Positions 7,574 to 16,510 of a stretch of DNA of 64,000 nt are shown piece after piece. The stretch comes from QHCA01 sp038237645 (lineage in GTDB: Bacteria; Actinomycetota; Actinomycetes; Mycobacteriales; QHCA01): assembly GCA_038237645.1 (NCBI GenBank), contig JBBRYN010000006.1:1-64000 (forward strand), given 5' to 3'. The notes beneath the pieces were generated by a model. That model saw only the letters and a list, made by a program, of their open reading frames with translations. It was not told the DNA's origin and did no database searches. The translations under genes and the position numbers were made by a program. Positions within the stretch are counted from its first letter, which is position 1, and every line of letters starts with the position of its first letter.

Positions 7574-8851
7574 CTAGCCGGAGTCCTGGCGGGGTACGAC
7601 GACCTCCTTCATGAGGAGCTGGACGGCCGCACAGATCGGGATGGCCAGCAGTGCACCGACGATGCCCAGCAGGCCGCCACCGATGAGCACCGCGACGATG
7701 GCTGCGGCTGAGGAGACGTCGACCGATCGCTTCATCACCCGGGGATAGATCAGGTAGTTCTCCACCTGCTGGTAGACGATGTAGAAGACCAGCGTGGCGA
7801 TTCCCACCGGCACGGAGACGAAGAACGCGACGATAGTCACCATGATCGCCCCGATGGTGGCACCGATCAGCGGGATCAGGTCGGTGACCGCGACCACCAG
7901 AGCCAGCGCCAGGGGATAGGGCACGTTCAGCACCGACGCCCAGACCAGGGTCGCCAGCCCCGCGATCAGCGCGATGATCAGGGCACCCGCGACGAAGCCG
8001 CCGACACCGCCGAGGATCTCGTCGCCGATGAGAGCCACCCGTGCCCGGCGGGAACGCGGTACGAGACGGTATGCGCCGTCCCGGATCCGATCGAATGCGC
8101 TGACGAAGTACAACGTCAGGATGAGGACGGTGAGGGTGTTGAAGACGCCACTGAGCACGACCTTGCCGACGCCGAGCAACCCGCCGGGTGCGTCACGACC
8201 CAATGCGCTGACCGCCTGGGTCGCATGCTGGACGACATGGAAGCGCCGGTCGAGCGATCGGAAGGTGCCGTTGCCGCGCAGGTTGGTCAGGTAGTCGGGC
8301 GCATTCTGGATCAGGCCGGCGCCCTGGTTCACGATCGGCGGCACCACGGCGATACCGACGCCGATGAAGAAGCCGATGACGAGCACGAAGACGAGCGCCA
8401 CCGCCGTGCCGCGCCCGAGACCCCACCGCTCGAGGCGGGACACTGCCGGATGCAGCCCGATGGCGAGGAACGCCGCGACGACGATGAGGATGAGCACCGA
8501 GCCGACGTCCAGGACGGCGTTGTACAAAACCCACGCCAGGATGGCGCCCAGCGCGAAAGTGAAGCCCAGCATGAAGGGCGATCGACGCAGCGGCCGACCG
8601 AGGGTGCCCAGCGGGTTGCTGTCGTCGACGCCGGCCTCGTGGTGGCGGACGCTCTCGTCGATGAGCGGGTCCAGCTCGGCCTCGATCTCCTCCGCCCACT
8701 GCTGGGCGATCTCGGCCTCTTCGGCGAACGTCTCGGCCGCATCCGCCGAGTCCTGGGCCGCCTCGGCCGCATCCGCCGCCTGGGTGCGCGCGACCTCGGC
8801 CCGCCTCGCCGCTTCCTCTGCGCGCTGGCCCTCGCTGACTCGCTCGGTCAT
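7574..8851 (-). CDS. AI-2E/PerM family transporter with N-terminal coiled coil
   Basis: The 425-residue membrane protein has about eight hydrophobic segments and the family landmarks: a LTLYFV stretch in mid-protein, DLIPLIGATIGAI, and YQQVENYLIYPRVM near the end. Residues 1-70 are an Ala/Glu-rich, heptad-like coiled coil that the usual ~350-residue members lack. Members are annotated as AI-2 exporters, but many transport other solutes (some are Na+/H+ antiporters), so the substrate is open. A GAGGAGAG site precedes the ATG. It is the last gene of the minus-strand run that contains two DivIVA-motif coiled-coil proteins, which suggests the N-terminal coil may contact them (inference). Confidence 0.88.
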   Translation of the reverse strand: MTERVSEGQRAEEAARRAEVARTQAADAAEAAQDSADAAETFAEEAEIAQQWAEEIEAELDPLIDESVRHHEAGVDDSNPLGTLGRPLRRSPFMLGFTFALGAILAWVLYNAVLDVGSVLILIVVAAFLAIGLHPAVSRLERWGLGRGTAVALVFVLVIGFFIGVGIAVVPPIVNQGAGLIQNAPDYLTNLRGNGTFRSLDRRFHVVQHATQAVSALGRDAPGGLLGVGKVVLSGVFNTLTVLILTLYFVSAFDRIRDGAYRLVPRSRRARVALIGDEILGGVGGFVAGALIIALIAGLATLVWASVLNVPYPLALALVVAVTDLIPLIGATIGAIMVTIVAFFVSVPVGIATLVFYIVYQQVENYLIYPRVMKRSVDVSSAAAIVAVLIGGGLLGIVGALLAIPICAAVQLLMKEVVVPRQDSG

Positions 8852-8878
8852 TGCTCTCCTCGTCGCAGGCCGGGCGAC

Positions 8879-10036
8879 TCAGCTGCGACGGGTGTTGTCC
8901 TGGGCGGGGACCGGCGGGCGGGGGAGCTTCACGGTGGGGGCATCGGGTCGGGTGGTCTTGGCGCCGTCGCGGGAGGTCTCGCCAGGGGCTGCTACGCCGC
9001 TGCCGGCATCCCCGGGCGCACCGGCGGCGGCAGGACCGGAGCCTGCAGCGGCGGTACCGGCAGCGGCGGTCCCGGCAGCGGCGGTCCCGGCAGCTGCGGG
9101 TGCAGTACCATCGTTTTCGGATGGGTCGCCGGCGGCATGGGTCTGTGGGCCGTCCTCGGTTGTGGGGTCGTGAGAATCATCATCTGCCGGTAGCGACCCG
9201 AGCGCCTCGCGCAACGACTTCAGTTGCCGGCCGATGTCCGCGCGTCGGCGCAGCATCGCCGCGATCTGCTTCTCGTGCGTCGCGCGCTCCTTGACAGCGG
9301 ATGCGCGGCCGGCCGCCACGATGCTTTCCGCCTCGGCCTTGGCTCCAGCCACAACCTTCTCCACCTCGCCACGAGCGGCCTGCACTAGCGTGGCACCCTG
9401 CTGCTCGGCCTGCTGGCGCCGCTGCTCGGCCTTCCCGGCCGCCTCCTCGAGGAGGGTTGCGGCATCCTTGCGGGCCTGGGCCAGCATCTGCTCGGCGCGC
9501 GCCTCTGCCGTGGTGACGCTCTGCTGGGCAGACGTGAATCGCTGCTCGGAATCCGCTCGCCGAGCCGCATCCTCCTGATCCGCCTGTCGCCGGCGACTCG
9601 CCAGAGACTCCTCCGCATCGCGCTCGGCCTTTGCCACCTTGCGCTCGGCCTCCTGCAAGATGGCCTCTGTGCGGCCGCGCACCTCGACGAGATCGCGCTC
9701 CGCATCCGATCGCAGTTTGGCGGAGATCTCCTCGGCCAGCCGCAGCAGTTGCTCGGCCCGGGCACCGAGCGCGGAAAAGGTCGGCTGGGCGCCGTCGATC
9801 GCCTGCTGTCGCTCGTCCTGCAACTCCCGTTCGAGCGCCGTCAGCCGCTGCTCGGCCGCTCTGGCTTGGGACGCCGCAGCGTCTCGATCGGCCTGCGCGA
9901 TGGCGAGATCCCGCTCGATGCGATCGAGGTATTCGTCGACCTGCCGGCGCGAATAGCCACGCAGCGCGACGTCGAACGTGGGCAGTGCCGAGGGGTCGCT
10001 CAGCGGCAGGATGCTAGGTGCACGGTCGCTCTCCAT
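8879..10036 (-). CDS. DivIVA-motif coiled-coil protein (FilP-like)
   Basis: The 385-residue protein starts with a short DivIVA/Wag31-type motif (FDVALRGYSRRQVDEYLDRI, about 24-43). A long, nearly unbroken Ala/Glu/Arg coiled coil follows to about residue 290. The tail is disordered and Ala/Pro/Gly-rich, with tandem GTAAA repeats. Proteins of this build form cytoskeletal filaments or polar scaffolds in actinobacteria. The order epimerase, long coil, shorter coil matches my memory of the scy-filP region of Streptomyces, where FilP is an intermediate-filament-like protein. It follows a similar coil gene after 32 bp and precedes the AI-2E permease by 27 bp. Confidence 0.72.
   Translation of the reverse strand: MESDRAPSILPLSDPSALPTFDVALRGYSRRQVDEYLDRIERDLAIAQADRDAAASQARAAEQRLTALERELQDERQQAIDGAQPTFSALGARAEQLLRLAEEISAKLRSDAERDLVEVRGRTEAILQEAERKVAKAERDAEESLASRRRQADQEDAARRADSEQRFTSAQQSVTTAEARAEQMLAQARKDAATLLEEAAGKAEQRRQQAEQQGATLVQAARGEVEKVVAGAKAEAESIVAAGRASAVKERATHEKQIAAMLRRRADIGRQLKSLREALGSLPADDDSHDPTTEDGPQTHAAGDPSENDGTAPAAAGTAAAGTAAAGTAAAGSGPAAAGAPGDAGSGVAAPGETSRDGAKTTRPDAPTVKLPRPPVPAQDNTRRS
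9045..9089. repeat. 3 x 15-bp in-frame tandem repeat
   Basis: The unit GCAGCGGCGGTCCCG occurs at 9045-9059 (one mismatch), 9060-9074 and 9075-9089. On the minus strand it encodes the GTAAA repeats in the tail of the FilP-like protein. Being a multiple of 3 bp, copy-number change would keep the frame. Confidence 0.85.
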
Positions 10037-10068
10037 GCCGGTAATGGTGACAGACGATCCAGCTGGGA

Positions 10069-11442
10069 TCAGCGCTGGACGGTGTTGTTGGAGTCAGCGG
10101 TCGGCCGCGGTCCCGACTTTGCCTGCGGCTGCTCGGAACCGCCCGACCGCTGGGGCGCCGCGCCACCAGACCTGCCCGATGCGTCCGTGCCCGAGTGAGC
10201 AGCCTCGACGGCGTGCGCTGCCTCGTCGAGCTTCTCTGGGGCGGCCACGCCGGGAGTCGCCAACGAGATGAGCAACTCCCGCAATTGGCCCAGCTGGGAG
10301 GTGATGCTGTCGCGTTGCCGGGTGAGCTCGTCGACCTGACGCTGGGCTGTCGAGCGTGAGCGCTCCGCATCCGCCCGCGCGTCGGCAACCAGCTTGTCCG
10401 CCTCGTGGCGGGCATCCGTGCGCAGCTGAGCCACCTCGGCCTTGGTCTTCTCCAGCTTGGCCCGGGTCTGCTCGTCGATCTCGCGCTGCCGGTGGTCTGC
10501 GATCCGATTGACCTCGGCGGCCCGCGTCTCCGCGGCCTTGGCCCGATGCTCGGATTCCATCACCAGCTTCTGCGTGGTGGCCAGCGCCTTGGCGTGCCGC
10601 TCGGCCTCCCGGCGCTCGATCTCCTCACGGCGCTCGGCCAGGGCCAGCTCGAAGTCCTCCTCGGCCTTGGTCCGCCGTGCGTTGGCCTCGGCCAGTGCCT
10701 GCTCTGCCGCGGCACGCATGGAATCGGCGTCGCGCTTGGCCTGCACCCGCAACTCGTCGGTCTCCCGCTTGGCGGCGGTGCGGAGCTGGGTGACCTCACG
10801 CTCGGTGCGGGCCCGCAGCGAGGCGACGTCGCGCTCGATGGTGGACCGCAATTGCGCGACCTCGTGGTCGGTCGTGGTCCGCAGCTGAGTCGTCTCGCGG
10901 ACGGTGCGCGCGCGGAGGTCGTCCGTCTCGGCCTTGGCGTGGGCCCGCAGGTCGGCCAGCTCCTTGTCGATGCCGCCGCGGATCCCGGCTGCTTCCTTCT
11001 CCGCCTGCGAGATGATCTCGCTGGCATGAGCCTCGGCCTGCAACCGCGCCTCGCGCACCTCCATGCGAGCCACGCCGCGCAACTGCTCGGCGTCGGCCTC
11101 CGCCTTGGCCTGCGCCTCGGCTGATTGCTCCTCCGCGAGGCGCAGGATCTGCTCGACCCGGGCACCCATGCCGGTCAAGGTCGGCTTGTCGTTTTCCGCC
11201 AGCCGCTGCTCGGCCTCCGCGATGCGCTTGCGCAGGGCGCCCATCTCCCGCTCGAGCGCGCCGGCGCGCCGGTCGGCGGCCTCTCGCGCCAGCACTTCAG
11301 CCTGCAGATCGTCGGCGATCTGCTCGAGGTGCTGGTCGACCTGTTGCCGGTCGTAGCCGCGCATCACGATGGTGAAGCCGGCGGGCGCGTGTCGCGCGTC
11401 GAAGAACTCGCGGGTCTCGGTCTTGTCTGGCATGGGGCACAT
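10069..11442 (-). CDS. DivIVA-motif coiled-coil protein (Scy/FilP-like)
   Basis: The 457-residue protein has an N-terminal motif FTIVMRGYDRQQVDQHLEQI, then about 350 residues of coiled coil. Repeats such as ELRxxAKRxxDxLRA and VAQLRSTxERD show near-regular periodicity, and a polar tail follows. It is the longer partner of the coil encoded downstream and shares the same N-terminal box. If orthologous to Streptomyces Scy, it is far shorter (Scy is over 1,200 residues from memory), so this may be the simpler ancestral arrangement. The ATG at 11442 could be replaced by an in-frame ATG nine bases downstream; neither has a good Shine-Dalgarno site. It follows the ccr stop by 26 bp. Confidence 0.72.
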   Translation of the reverse strand: MCPMPDKTETREFFDARHAPAGFTIVMRGYDRQQVDQHLEQIADDLQAEVLAREAADRRAGALEREMGALRKRIAEAEQRLAENDKPTLTGMGARVEQILRLAEEQSAEAQAKAEADAEQLRGVARMEVREARLQAEAHASEIISQAEKEAAGIRGGIDKELADLRAHAKAETDDLRARTVRETTQLRTTTDHEVAQLRSTIERDVASLRARTEREVTQLRTAAKRETDELRVQAKRDADSMRAAAEQALAEANARRTKAEEDFELALAERREEIERREAERHAKALATTQKLVMESEHRAKAAETRAAEVNRIADHRQREIDEQTRAKLEKTKAEVAQLRTDARHEADKLVADARADAERSRSTAQRQVDELTRQRDSITSQLGQLRELLISLATPGVAAPEKLDEAAHAVEAAHSGTDASGRSGGAAPQRSGGSEQPQAKSGPRPTADSNNTVQR

Positions 11443-11468
11443 AGTTGCAGATATTTGATGGCCTGTGT

Positions 11469-12812
11469 CTACGAGCCCCGGAACCGATTGATGGCAGGTA
11501 GGTGTCTGTCGCGTAACCGCAGGTCACGGACCCCTAGGCCCTCGCTCGGGGCCAAACATCGCACGCCCACTTTGCCCTGGTGCAGGTTGCGATGCACGTC
11601 ATAGGCCGCCTGGCCGGTCTCCGCCAGGGGATAGCTCCGGGACAAAGTGGGGTGGATCAGGGCCTTGACGACCAGCCGGTTGGCCTCCCAGGCCTCCCGG
11701 TAGTTGGCGAAGTGCGAGCCGATGATCCGCTTGAGGTTCATCCAGAGGTAGCGGTTGTCGTACTCGTGCATGAAGCCGCTGGTGGAGGCGCAGGTGACGA
11801 TCGTGCCGCCCCGTCGGGCGACGTAGACGCTGGCGCCGAACGTCTCCCGGCCCGGGTGCTCGAAGACGATGTCCGGATCGTCGCCGCCGGTCAACTCGCG
11901 GATGCGGCGGCCCAGGCGCTGCCACTCCTTGGGGTCCTGGGTGCGATCGTCGGCCCAGAAGCGGTAGTCCTCCGCCGTACGGTCGATCACCAGGTCGGCG
12001 CCCATGCCGCGTACCAGGTCGGCCTTGGCCGGGCTGGACACGACACAGACGGGGGTGGCTCCGCCCCCGAGGGCCAGTTGGGTGGCATAGGAGCCCAGCC
12101 CGCCACTTGCGCCCCAGATCAGCACGGTGTCGCCCTGCTTCATGCCGGCGCCGTGGTGCGAGACCAACTGCCGGTAGGCCGTGGAGTTGACCAGCCCCGG
12201 GGACGCCGCTTCCTCCCAGGTCAGGTGGGCCGGCTTGGGCATCAACTGGTTGGCTTTGACCAGGGAGAGCTCGGCCAGCCCCCCGAAGTTGGTCTCGAAC
12301 CCCCAGATGCGCTGCTGCGGGTCGAGCATCGTGTCGTCGTGGCCGGCCGGATCTTCCAGCTCCACGGAGAGGCAGTGCGCGACTACCTCGTCGCCGGCCT
12401 TCCACCTGTTGACGCCCGGACCGGTGCGCAGCACCACGCCGGCCAGGTCCGACCCGACCACGTGGTAGGGCCGGTCGTGTTGCCTGGCGTACGGGCTGAT
12501 CCGGGCGTATCGCTCGAGGAAGGCGAACGTCGGCACCGGCTCGAAGATCGCCGTCCACACGGTGTTGTAGTTGATCGCGCTCGCCATCACGGCGACGAGT
12601 GCCTCACCCGGGCCCACCTCGGGCGTAGGCACTTCCCGCAGGTGCAGCGATCGGCGCGGGTCCTTGTCCTTGGTCGGCAGGTCGCCGAACATCTCGGCCT
12701 GGTCCTTACAGACCACGACCCCTGTATAGGACTCCGGCACGGGAAGGTCGCCGATGTCGGCCAGCTCGTCGGCCAGGATCGCCGCCGCGATCTCGTCCAT
12801 CTGGCCGGTCAT
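11469..12812 (-). CDS. ccr: crotonyl-CoA carboxylase/reductase
   Basis: This medium-chain reductase of 447 residues turns crotonyl-CoA, NADPH and CO2 into (2S)-ethylmalonyl-CoA. The NADPH motif GASGGLG lies at 234-240. The CO2-pocket residues known from the Kitasatospora enzyme (Asn81, Phe170, Glu171, His365) all line up with a constant offset of two: Asn83 in NYN, Phe172-Glu173 in GFETNFG and His367 in GSHFANY. That separates it from plain enoyl reductases. The start overlaps the stop of the methylmalonyl-CoA epimerase gene by 4 bp (ATGA). It feeds the ethylmalonyl-CoA pathway or provides extender units. Confidence 0.96.
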   Translation of the reverse strand: MTGQMDEIAAAILADELADIGDLPVPESYTGVVVCKDQAEMFGDLPTKDKDPRRSLHLREVPTPEVGPGEALVAVMASAINYNTVWTAIFEPVPTFAFLERYARISPYARQHDRPYHVVGSDLAGVVLRTGPGVNRWKAGDEVVAHCLSVELEDPAGHDDTMLDPQQRIWGFETNFGGLAELSLVKANQLMPKPAHLTWEEAASPGLVNSTAYRQLVSHHGAGMKQGDTVLIWGASGGLGSYATQLALGGGATPVCVVSSPAKADLVRGMGADLVIDRTAEDYRFWADDRTQDPKEWQRLGRRIRELTGGDDPDIVFEHPGRETFGASVYVARRGGTIVTCASTSGFMHEYDNRYLWMNLKRIIGSHFANYREAWEANRLVVKALIHPTLSRSYPLAETGQAAYDVHRNLHQGKVGVRCLAPSEGLGVRDLRLRDRHLPAINRFRGS

Positions 12813-13270
12813 GGCCGCGCCTGGACGAGTTCGGTGAGCACTCCGCCGAGGCTTTCGGGATGCAGGAAGGCGATCGCGGCGCCCATGGAGCCGTGTCGCG
12901 GGCGCCGGTCGATCAGGCGGGTGCCGCGGCCACCGATCTGGTCGAGTGCGGCCTGCACGTCGTCGACGCCGTAGCCGATGTGGTGGATGCCCTCACCCCG
13001 GCGGTCGAGGAAGCGGCCGACCGGTGACTCCGGCCGGGTGGGTTGTAGCAGCTGTACGTAGCTGCCGCCACCGACGATCTCACTGCCATCGAGCGGCGGC
13101 CCAGTGACTTCGAGCATTGCCTCGTGCACCCCCTGCTCCTCGTTTGTCTCGCGTGACACGACAGTCAGCCCGAACAGTTCGACATAGCGTGCAGCCGCCT
13201 CGTCGAGGTCGCGGCAGGCGATGCCCACGTGGTCGATCCGGGTAAGTAGCGGCACCGCCCCCTCGGTCAT
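12809..13270 (-). CDS. mce: methylmalonyl-CoA epimerase
   Basis: The 153-residue VOC-fold protein interconverts (2R)- and (2S)-methylmalonyl-CoA (and ethylmalonyl-CoA). Metal-ligand positions are visible: His in IDHVGIA near the start, His in HHIGYGVDD and Glu in GVLTELVQ near the end. The start at 13270 is chosen because the family begins a few residues before IDHVGIA, and CAGGAT ends 7 nt upstream as in other leaderless-looking genes here. The frame can be extended upstream by eight residues to a GTG-like codon without support. It is translationally coupled to ccr and divergent from the thiolase gene, so all three can serve C4 acyl-CoA metabolism. Confidence 0.93.
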   Translation of the reverse strand: MTEGAVPLLTRIDHVGIACRDLDEAAARYVELFGLTVVSRETNEEQGVHEAMLEVTGPPLDGSEIVGGGSYVQLLQPTRPESPVGRFLDRRGEGIHHIGYGVDDVQAALDQIGGRGTRLIDRRPRHGSMGAAIAFLHPESLGGVLTELVQARP

Positions 13271-13277
13271 GGCACGT

Positions 13278-13283
13278 ATCCTG
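13278..13283 (-). promoter_or_regulatory. candidate -10 element for mce-ccr (leaderless type)
   Basis: CAGGAT on the minus strand ends 7 nt before the mce ATG, the same hexamer and spacing as for the SDR gene at 6701. The 44-bp divergent space to the thiolase must hold both promoters. Confidence 0.45.
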
Positions 13284-13314
13284 ACAGCACCCACGGCTCC
13301 CTTGGAGGTCGACT

Positions 13315-14511
13315 GTGCCCGGATCGGTCATCGTCAGCGGCGCCCGCACCCCGATGGGTCGCCTCCTGGGCGGGCTCAAGGACTTTTCCGGAGCCGACCT
13401 GGGCGGCTTCGCGATCGCCGGCGCGCTGCGGCCGATCGGTCTGTCCGGTCACCAGGTGCAGTACGTGATCATGGGTCAGGTCCTGCAGGCGGGTGCCGGG
13501 CAGATCCCGTCGCGACAGGCCGCCGTCAAGGCCGGCATCCCGATGAGCGTCCCGTCGCTGACGATCAACAAGGTGTGCCTGTCCGGCCTCGACGCGGTCG
13601 CGCTCGCCGATCAGCTGATCCGGGCGGGGGAGTTCGACATCGTCGTCGCCGGCGGCATGGAGTCGATGACCAATGCCCCGCACCTCCTGCCGAAGTCGCG
13701 GACCGGGTACAAGTACGGCTCCATCGAGGTGCTCGACGCGATGGCTCACGACGGGCTGACCGACGCCTTCGACCACATCGCCATGGGGGAGTCGACCGAG
13801 CACCACAACGCCAAGCTGGGCATCAGCCGCGCCGAGCAGGACGAGTTCGCCGCGCGCTCGCACCAGCGGGCCGCGCGGGCCCAGAAGGACGGCGTCTTCG
13901 ACGACGAGATAGTCCCGGTCGAGGTGCCGCAGCGCCGGGGCGATCCGCTCATCATCGGCGAGGACGAGGGCATCCGGGCCGACACGACCGCCGAATCGCT
14001 GAGCCGGTTGCGCCCCGCCTTCGCCAAGGACGGCACGATCACCGCCGGCTCGGCGTCGCAGATCTCCGACGGCGCGTGCGCAGTCCTCGTGATGTCCCCG
14101 GCCAAGGCCGCCGAGTTGGGCCTCGACCCGCTGGCCGAGATCGGCGCGCACGGTAACGTCGCCGGGCCCGACAACTCGCTGCAGTCGCAGCCGGCCAACG
14201 CGATCAAGCACGCGCTGGCCAAGGACGGCGCTCTCGGGATCACCGACCTCGATGTGATCGAGATCAACGAGGCGTTCGCCTCGGTGGGCATCCAGTCGAT
14301 GCGCGACCTCGGCGTTGGCCTCGGCGTTGGCTCAGCCGTGGTCAACCCCAACGGTGGAGCCATTGCACTGGGACACCCGATCGGGATGTCCGGTGCCCGG
14401 CTCGTGCTCCACCTCGCCCTCGAACTCCGCCGGCGTGGCGGTGGCGTGGGTGCAGCGGCACTGTGCGGGGGCGGTGGCCAGGGCGACGCCCTGATCCTGC
14501 GCGTGCCCTAG
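13315..14511 (+). CDS. acetyl-CoA C-acetyltransferase (thiolase)
   Basis: The 398-residue thiolase condenses two acetyl-CoA to acetoacetyl-CoA, or cleaves the reverse. Nucleophile Cys88 is in NKVCLSG. His is in GHPIGMSG and the second Cys in LCGGGGQGDA near the C terminus; the NEAFA motif is present. The GTG start at 13315 has GGAGG 6 nt upstream. It is divergent from mce-ccr, and the meaB GTG begins 2 bp after its stop, so thiolase and meaB are co-transcribed. Next to ccr the biosynthetic direction, supplying acetoacetyl-CoA for crotonyl-CoA, is likely. Confidence 0.95.
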   Translation: MPGSVIVSGARTPMGRLLGGLKDFSGADLGGFAIAGALRPIGLSGHQVQYVIMGQVLQAGAGQIPSRQAAVKAGIPMSVPSLTINKVCLSGLDAVALADQLIRAGEFDIVVAGGMESMTNAPHLLPKSRTGYKYGSIEVLDAMAHDGLTDAFDHIAMGESTEHHNAKLGISRAEQDEFAARSHQRAARAQKDGVFDDEIVPVEVPQRRGDPLIIGEDEGIRADTTAESLSRLRPAFAKDGTITAGSASQISDGACAVLVMSPAKAAELGLDPLAEIGAHGNVAGPDNSLQSQPANAIKHALAKDGALGITDLDVIEINEAFASVGIQSMRDLGVGLGVGSAVVNPNGGAIALGHPIGMSGARLVLHLALELRRRGGGVGAAALCGGGGQGDALILRVP

Positions 14512-14513
14512 GC

Positions 14514-15491
14514 GTGGCGGCCCCCCGGCGCCGGCCGGTCGACCTGCCCGACCTCGTCGAGCGTGCCCGCTGCGGTGAGGCCCTCGCGCTGGCCCGGCTG
14601 ATCAGCCTGGTCGAGGACGCCAGCCCGGTGTTACCCGACATGGCGGCGTTGCTGGCGCCGTTGAGCGGCCGGGCGAGGGTCGTCGGAGTGACGGGCTCCC
14701 CCGGTGTCGGCAAGTCGACATCGACCTCGGCGCTCGTCGCGGCCTACCGCCTGAAGGGGGAGCGGGTCGGCGTCCTGGCCGTCGACCCGTCCTCGCCCTT
14801 CTCCGGCGGGGCGCTGCTCGGCGACCGCGTCCGGATGCAGGACCACGCCACGGACGCCGGCGTGTTCATCCGGTCCATGGCCACCCGCGGGCACCTCGGT
14901 GGCCTGGCGTGGGCCACGCCGCAGGCGCTGCGGGTGCTCGACGCAGCCGGGTGCGACGTGGTCTTCATCGAGACGGTCGGCGTGGGGCAGGCGGAGGTCG
15001 AGATCTCGTCGCTGGCCGACACCACGGTCCTGTTGCTGGCACCCGGTATGGGCGACGGGATTCAGGCCGCCAAGGCCGGCGTGATCGAGATCGCGGACAT
15101 CTTCGTCGTCAACAAGGCCGATCGCGACGGTGCGGATCAGACCGTCCGTGACCTGCGCTACATGCTGTCACTCGGTGGCCGGCACACCGTGGCGGGCGCC
15201 TGGCGCCCGGAGATCGTCCGTACGGTCGCCACCCGCAACGAGGGGATCGAGGACGTCATGGCGGCGCTCGACAAGCACGCAGACTGGGCGGACCGCAGCG
15301 GGGAACTGCAGCGGCGCCGGCGGGCCCGCGCCGCCGCCGAGATCGAGGCCATTGCTGTGGCGACGATGCGAGCCGAGCTGCGCGAGGTGCACGGCAGCGC
15401 CTCGCTGGACCGGCTGGCCGGCGAGGTCGCGCAGGGCGCCACCGATCCGTATTCTGCCGCGGACCGGCTGCGGGAGACCAGCGCGGATTAG
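14514..15491 (+). CDS. meaB: MeaB/ArgK-type G3E GTPase, mutase chaperone
   Basis: The 325-residue P-loop GTPase assembles and protects B12-dependent acyl-CoA mutases. Walker A GSPGVGKS lies at 61-68. DPSSPFSGGALLGDR, the ETVGVGQ switch and NKAD, which reads guanine, are all intact. The GTG at 14514, 2 bp after the thiolase stop, gives the normal family length; a frame-open extension into the thiolase gene has no support. The client here is probably the IcmA-type mutase at 16511, encoded past one intervening gene. It ends at a small tandem repeat shared with the convergent DUF2127 gene. Confidence 0.95.
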   Translation: MAAPRRRPVDLPDLVERARCGEALALARLISLVEDASPVLPDMAALLAPLSGRARVVGVTGSPGVGKSTSTSALVAAYRLKGERVGVLAVDPSSPFSGGALLGDRVRMQDHATDAGVFIRSMATRGHLGGLAWATPQALRVLDAAGCDVVFIETVGVGQAEVEISSLADTTVLLLAPGMGDGIQAAKAGVIEIADIFVVNKADRDGADQTVRDLRYMLSLGGRHTVAGAWRPEIVRTVATRNEGIEDVMAALDKHADWADRSGELQRRRRARAAAEIEAIAVATMRAELREVHGSASLDRLAGEVAQGATDPYSAADRLRETSAD

Positions 15492-15520
15492 CAAGGACTA
15501 GCAAGGACTAGCAAGGACTA
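15491..15520. repeat. 3 x 10-bp tandem repeat at convergent stops
   Basis: GCAAGGACTA is present three times in a row. The G of the meaB TAG stop is its first base, and its last CTA is the reversed TAG stop of the DUF2127 gene. It therefore fills the whole space between two convergent genes. Confidence 0.9.
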
Positions 15521-16462
15521 GTGCTGTTCGCGGTCCCGGCTGTGGCGCCGGCCGGCCGAGCCGCTGTCGAGGCGATCCGCCCGATGGTTCCCGGGGCCCG
15601 TGGGCGCTGCCTGGCGGGCGTCGGGAGCCTGCGCCGTCGCCGATCTCGCCGCCGCCGTCTCGACCTCGATCAGCGACTTACTGTGCCGTTTGGCCTCGTA
15701 TGCCCGCTTGCCTCCGCGCAGGCCGAACAGCCGCTTAGACAGCAACAGGTAGATCACCGCGGCCACGTTGATGGTCAGAGCGCCGATCCGGGTGAAGGTC
15801 ACCTTGTGGAGCAGCTCGTAGACCTCCAGGGGCAGGAACAGCGAGGTCGCCACCACCGCGAAGTACTCACCCCATCGCTTCAGCCGCCACAGGCCGACAG
15901 CTTCGACGACCTGCAGCGTCCCGTAGGCGATCAGACCGTAGGTGACCAGCGCCAGGGTGGAGTGCCGGGCGGACAATACGGCGCGGAGCGTGGTGACCAC
16001 GCCGGAGTCGTCGAGGTTGACCCCGAGCTGGTGGGCCAGTGGGCGCATCAGTGGCAGGTCCTGCTCGAAGACCTTCGACAGCGCCCCCTTCGCATTCGAG
16101 AAGCGGTAGACGCCGTAGGCCAGCACCAGGATGAGCAACCCGCGGATGCCGCGCTCGACTGCCAGCAGGCGCAGCACGAGGGCATCGCGCAACTCCGGCC
16201 CACGGGGCAGCAGCGGAGCGTCCTCGGCGGGGCCGTCCCCGTGCGGCTGGCCCACCGTGAAGTCGCCGCAGCGCAGGCACCGCCAGGCCTCCCCGACGGC
16301 GGTCGTGGCCCGCAGCCGGTCGCGCAGGTCCCTCTCATAGGGGGCATACGTCACGTGCCCCTTGCGGGCGCAGGTGCGCAAACTCCAGTCCACAGCCGTG
16401 CAGGGTACGGGCTCGCGAGGCGCCGTGCCGCCGTCGCCCGTTGTGCCGCTCAGATGTGACAC
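15518..16462 (-). CDS. DUF2127 membrane protein with N-terminal zinc-ribbon-like segment
   Basis: The 314-residue protein has a Cys-rich N terminus (CxxC in WRCLRCGDF, plus Cys residues near 21 and 32), then four hydrophobic segments. The first includes GLLILVLAYGVYRFS; a later one covers ALVTYGLIAYGTLQVVEAVG and is followed by WRLKRWGEYFAVVA. The region from about 105 to 245 matches what I recall of DUF2127. The C-terminal 60 residues are polar and likely disordered. The start is GTG 16462; no other start is available. The function is unknown. It is divergent from icmA and convergent with meaB. Confidence 0.75.
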   Translation of the reverse strand: MSHLSGTTGDGGTAPREPVPCTAVDWSLRTCARKGHVTYAPYERDLRDRLRATTAVGEAWRCLRCGDFTVGQPHGDGPAEDAPLLPRGPELRDALVLRLLAVERGIRGLLILVLAYGVYRFSNAKGALSKVFEQDLPLMRPLAHQLGVNLDDSGVVTTLRAVLSARHSTLALVTYGLIAYGTLQVVEAVGLWRLKRWGEYFAVVATSLFLPLEVYELLHKVTFTRIGALTINVAAVIYLLLSKRLFGLRGGKRAYEAKRHSKSLIEVETAAARSATAQAPDARQAAPTGPGNHRADRLDSGSAGRRHSRDREQH

Positions 16463-16510
16463 TGCTGTGCAAGAATGGAGTCAATCCGTCATACCGATCC
16501 GGGAGGTCCC

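Noticed and set aside
10405..11124. Long Leu/Gly-rich frame opposite the coiled-coil gene
   Set aside because: It is the antisense of an Ala/Glu/Arg-rich coiled coil; composition is an artefact and there is no start signal.
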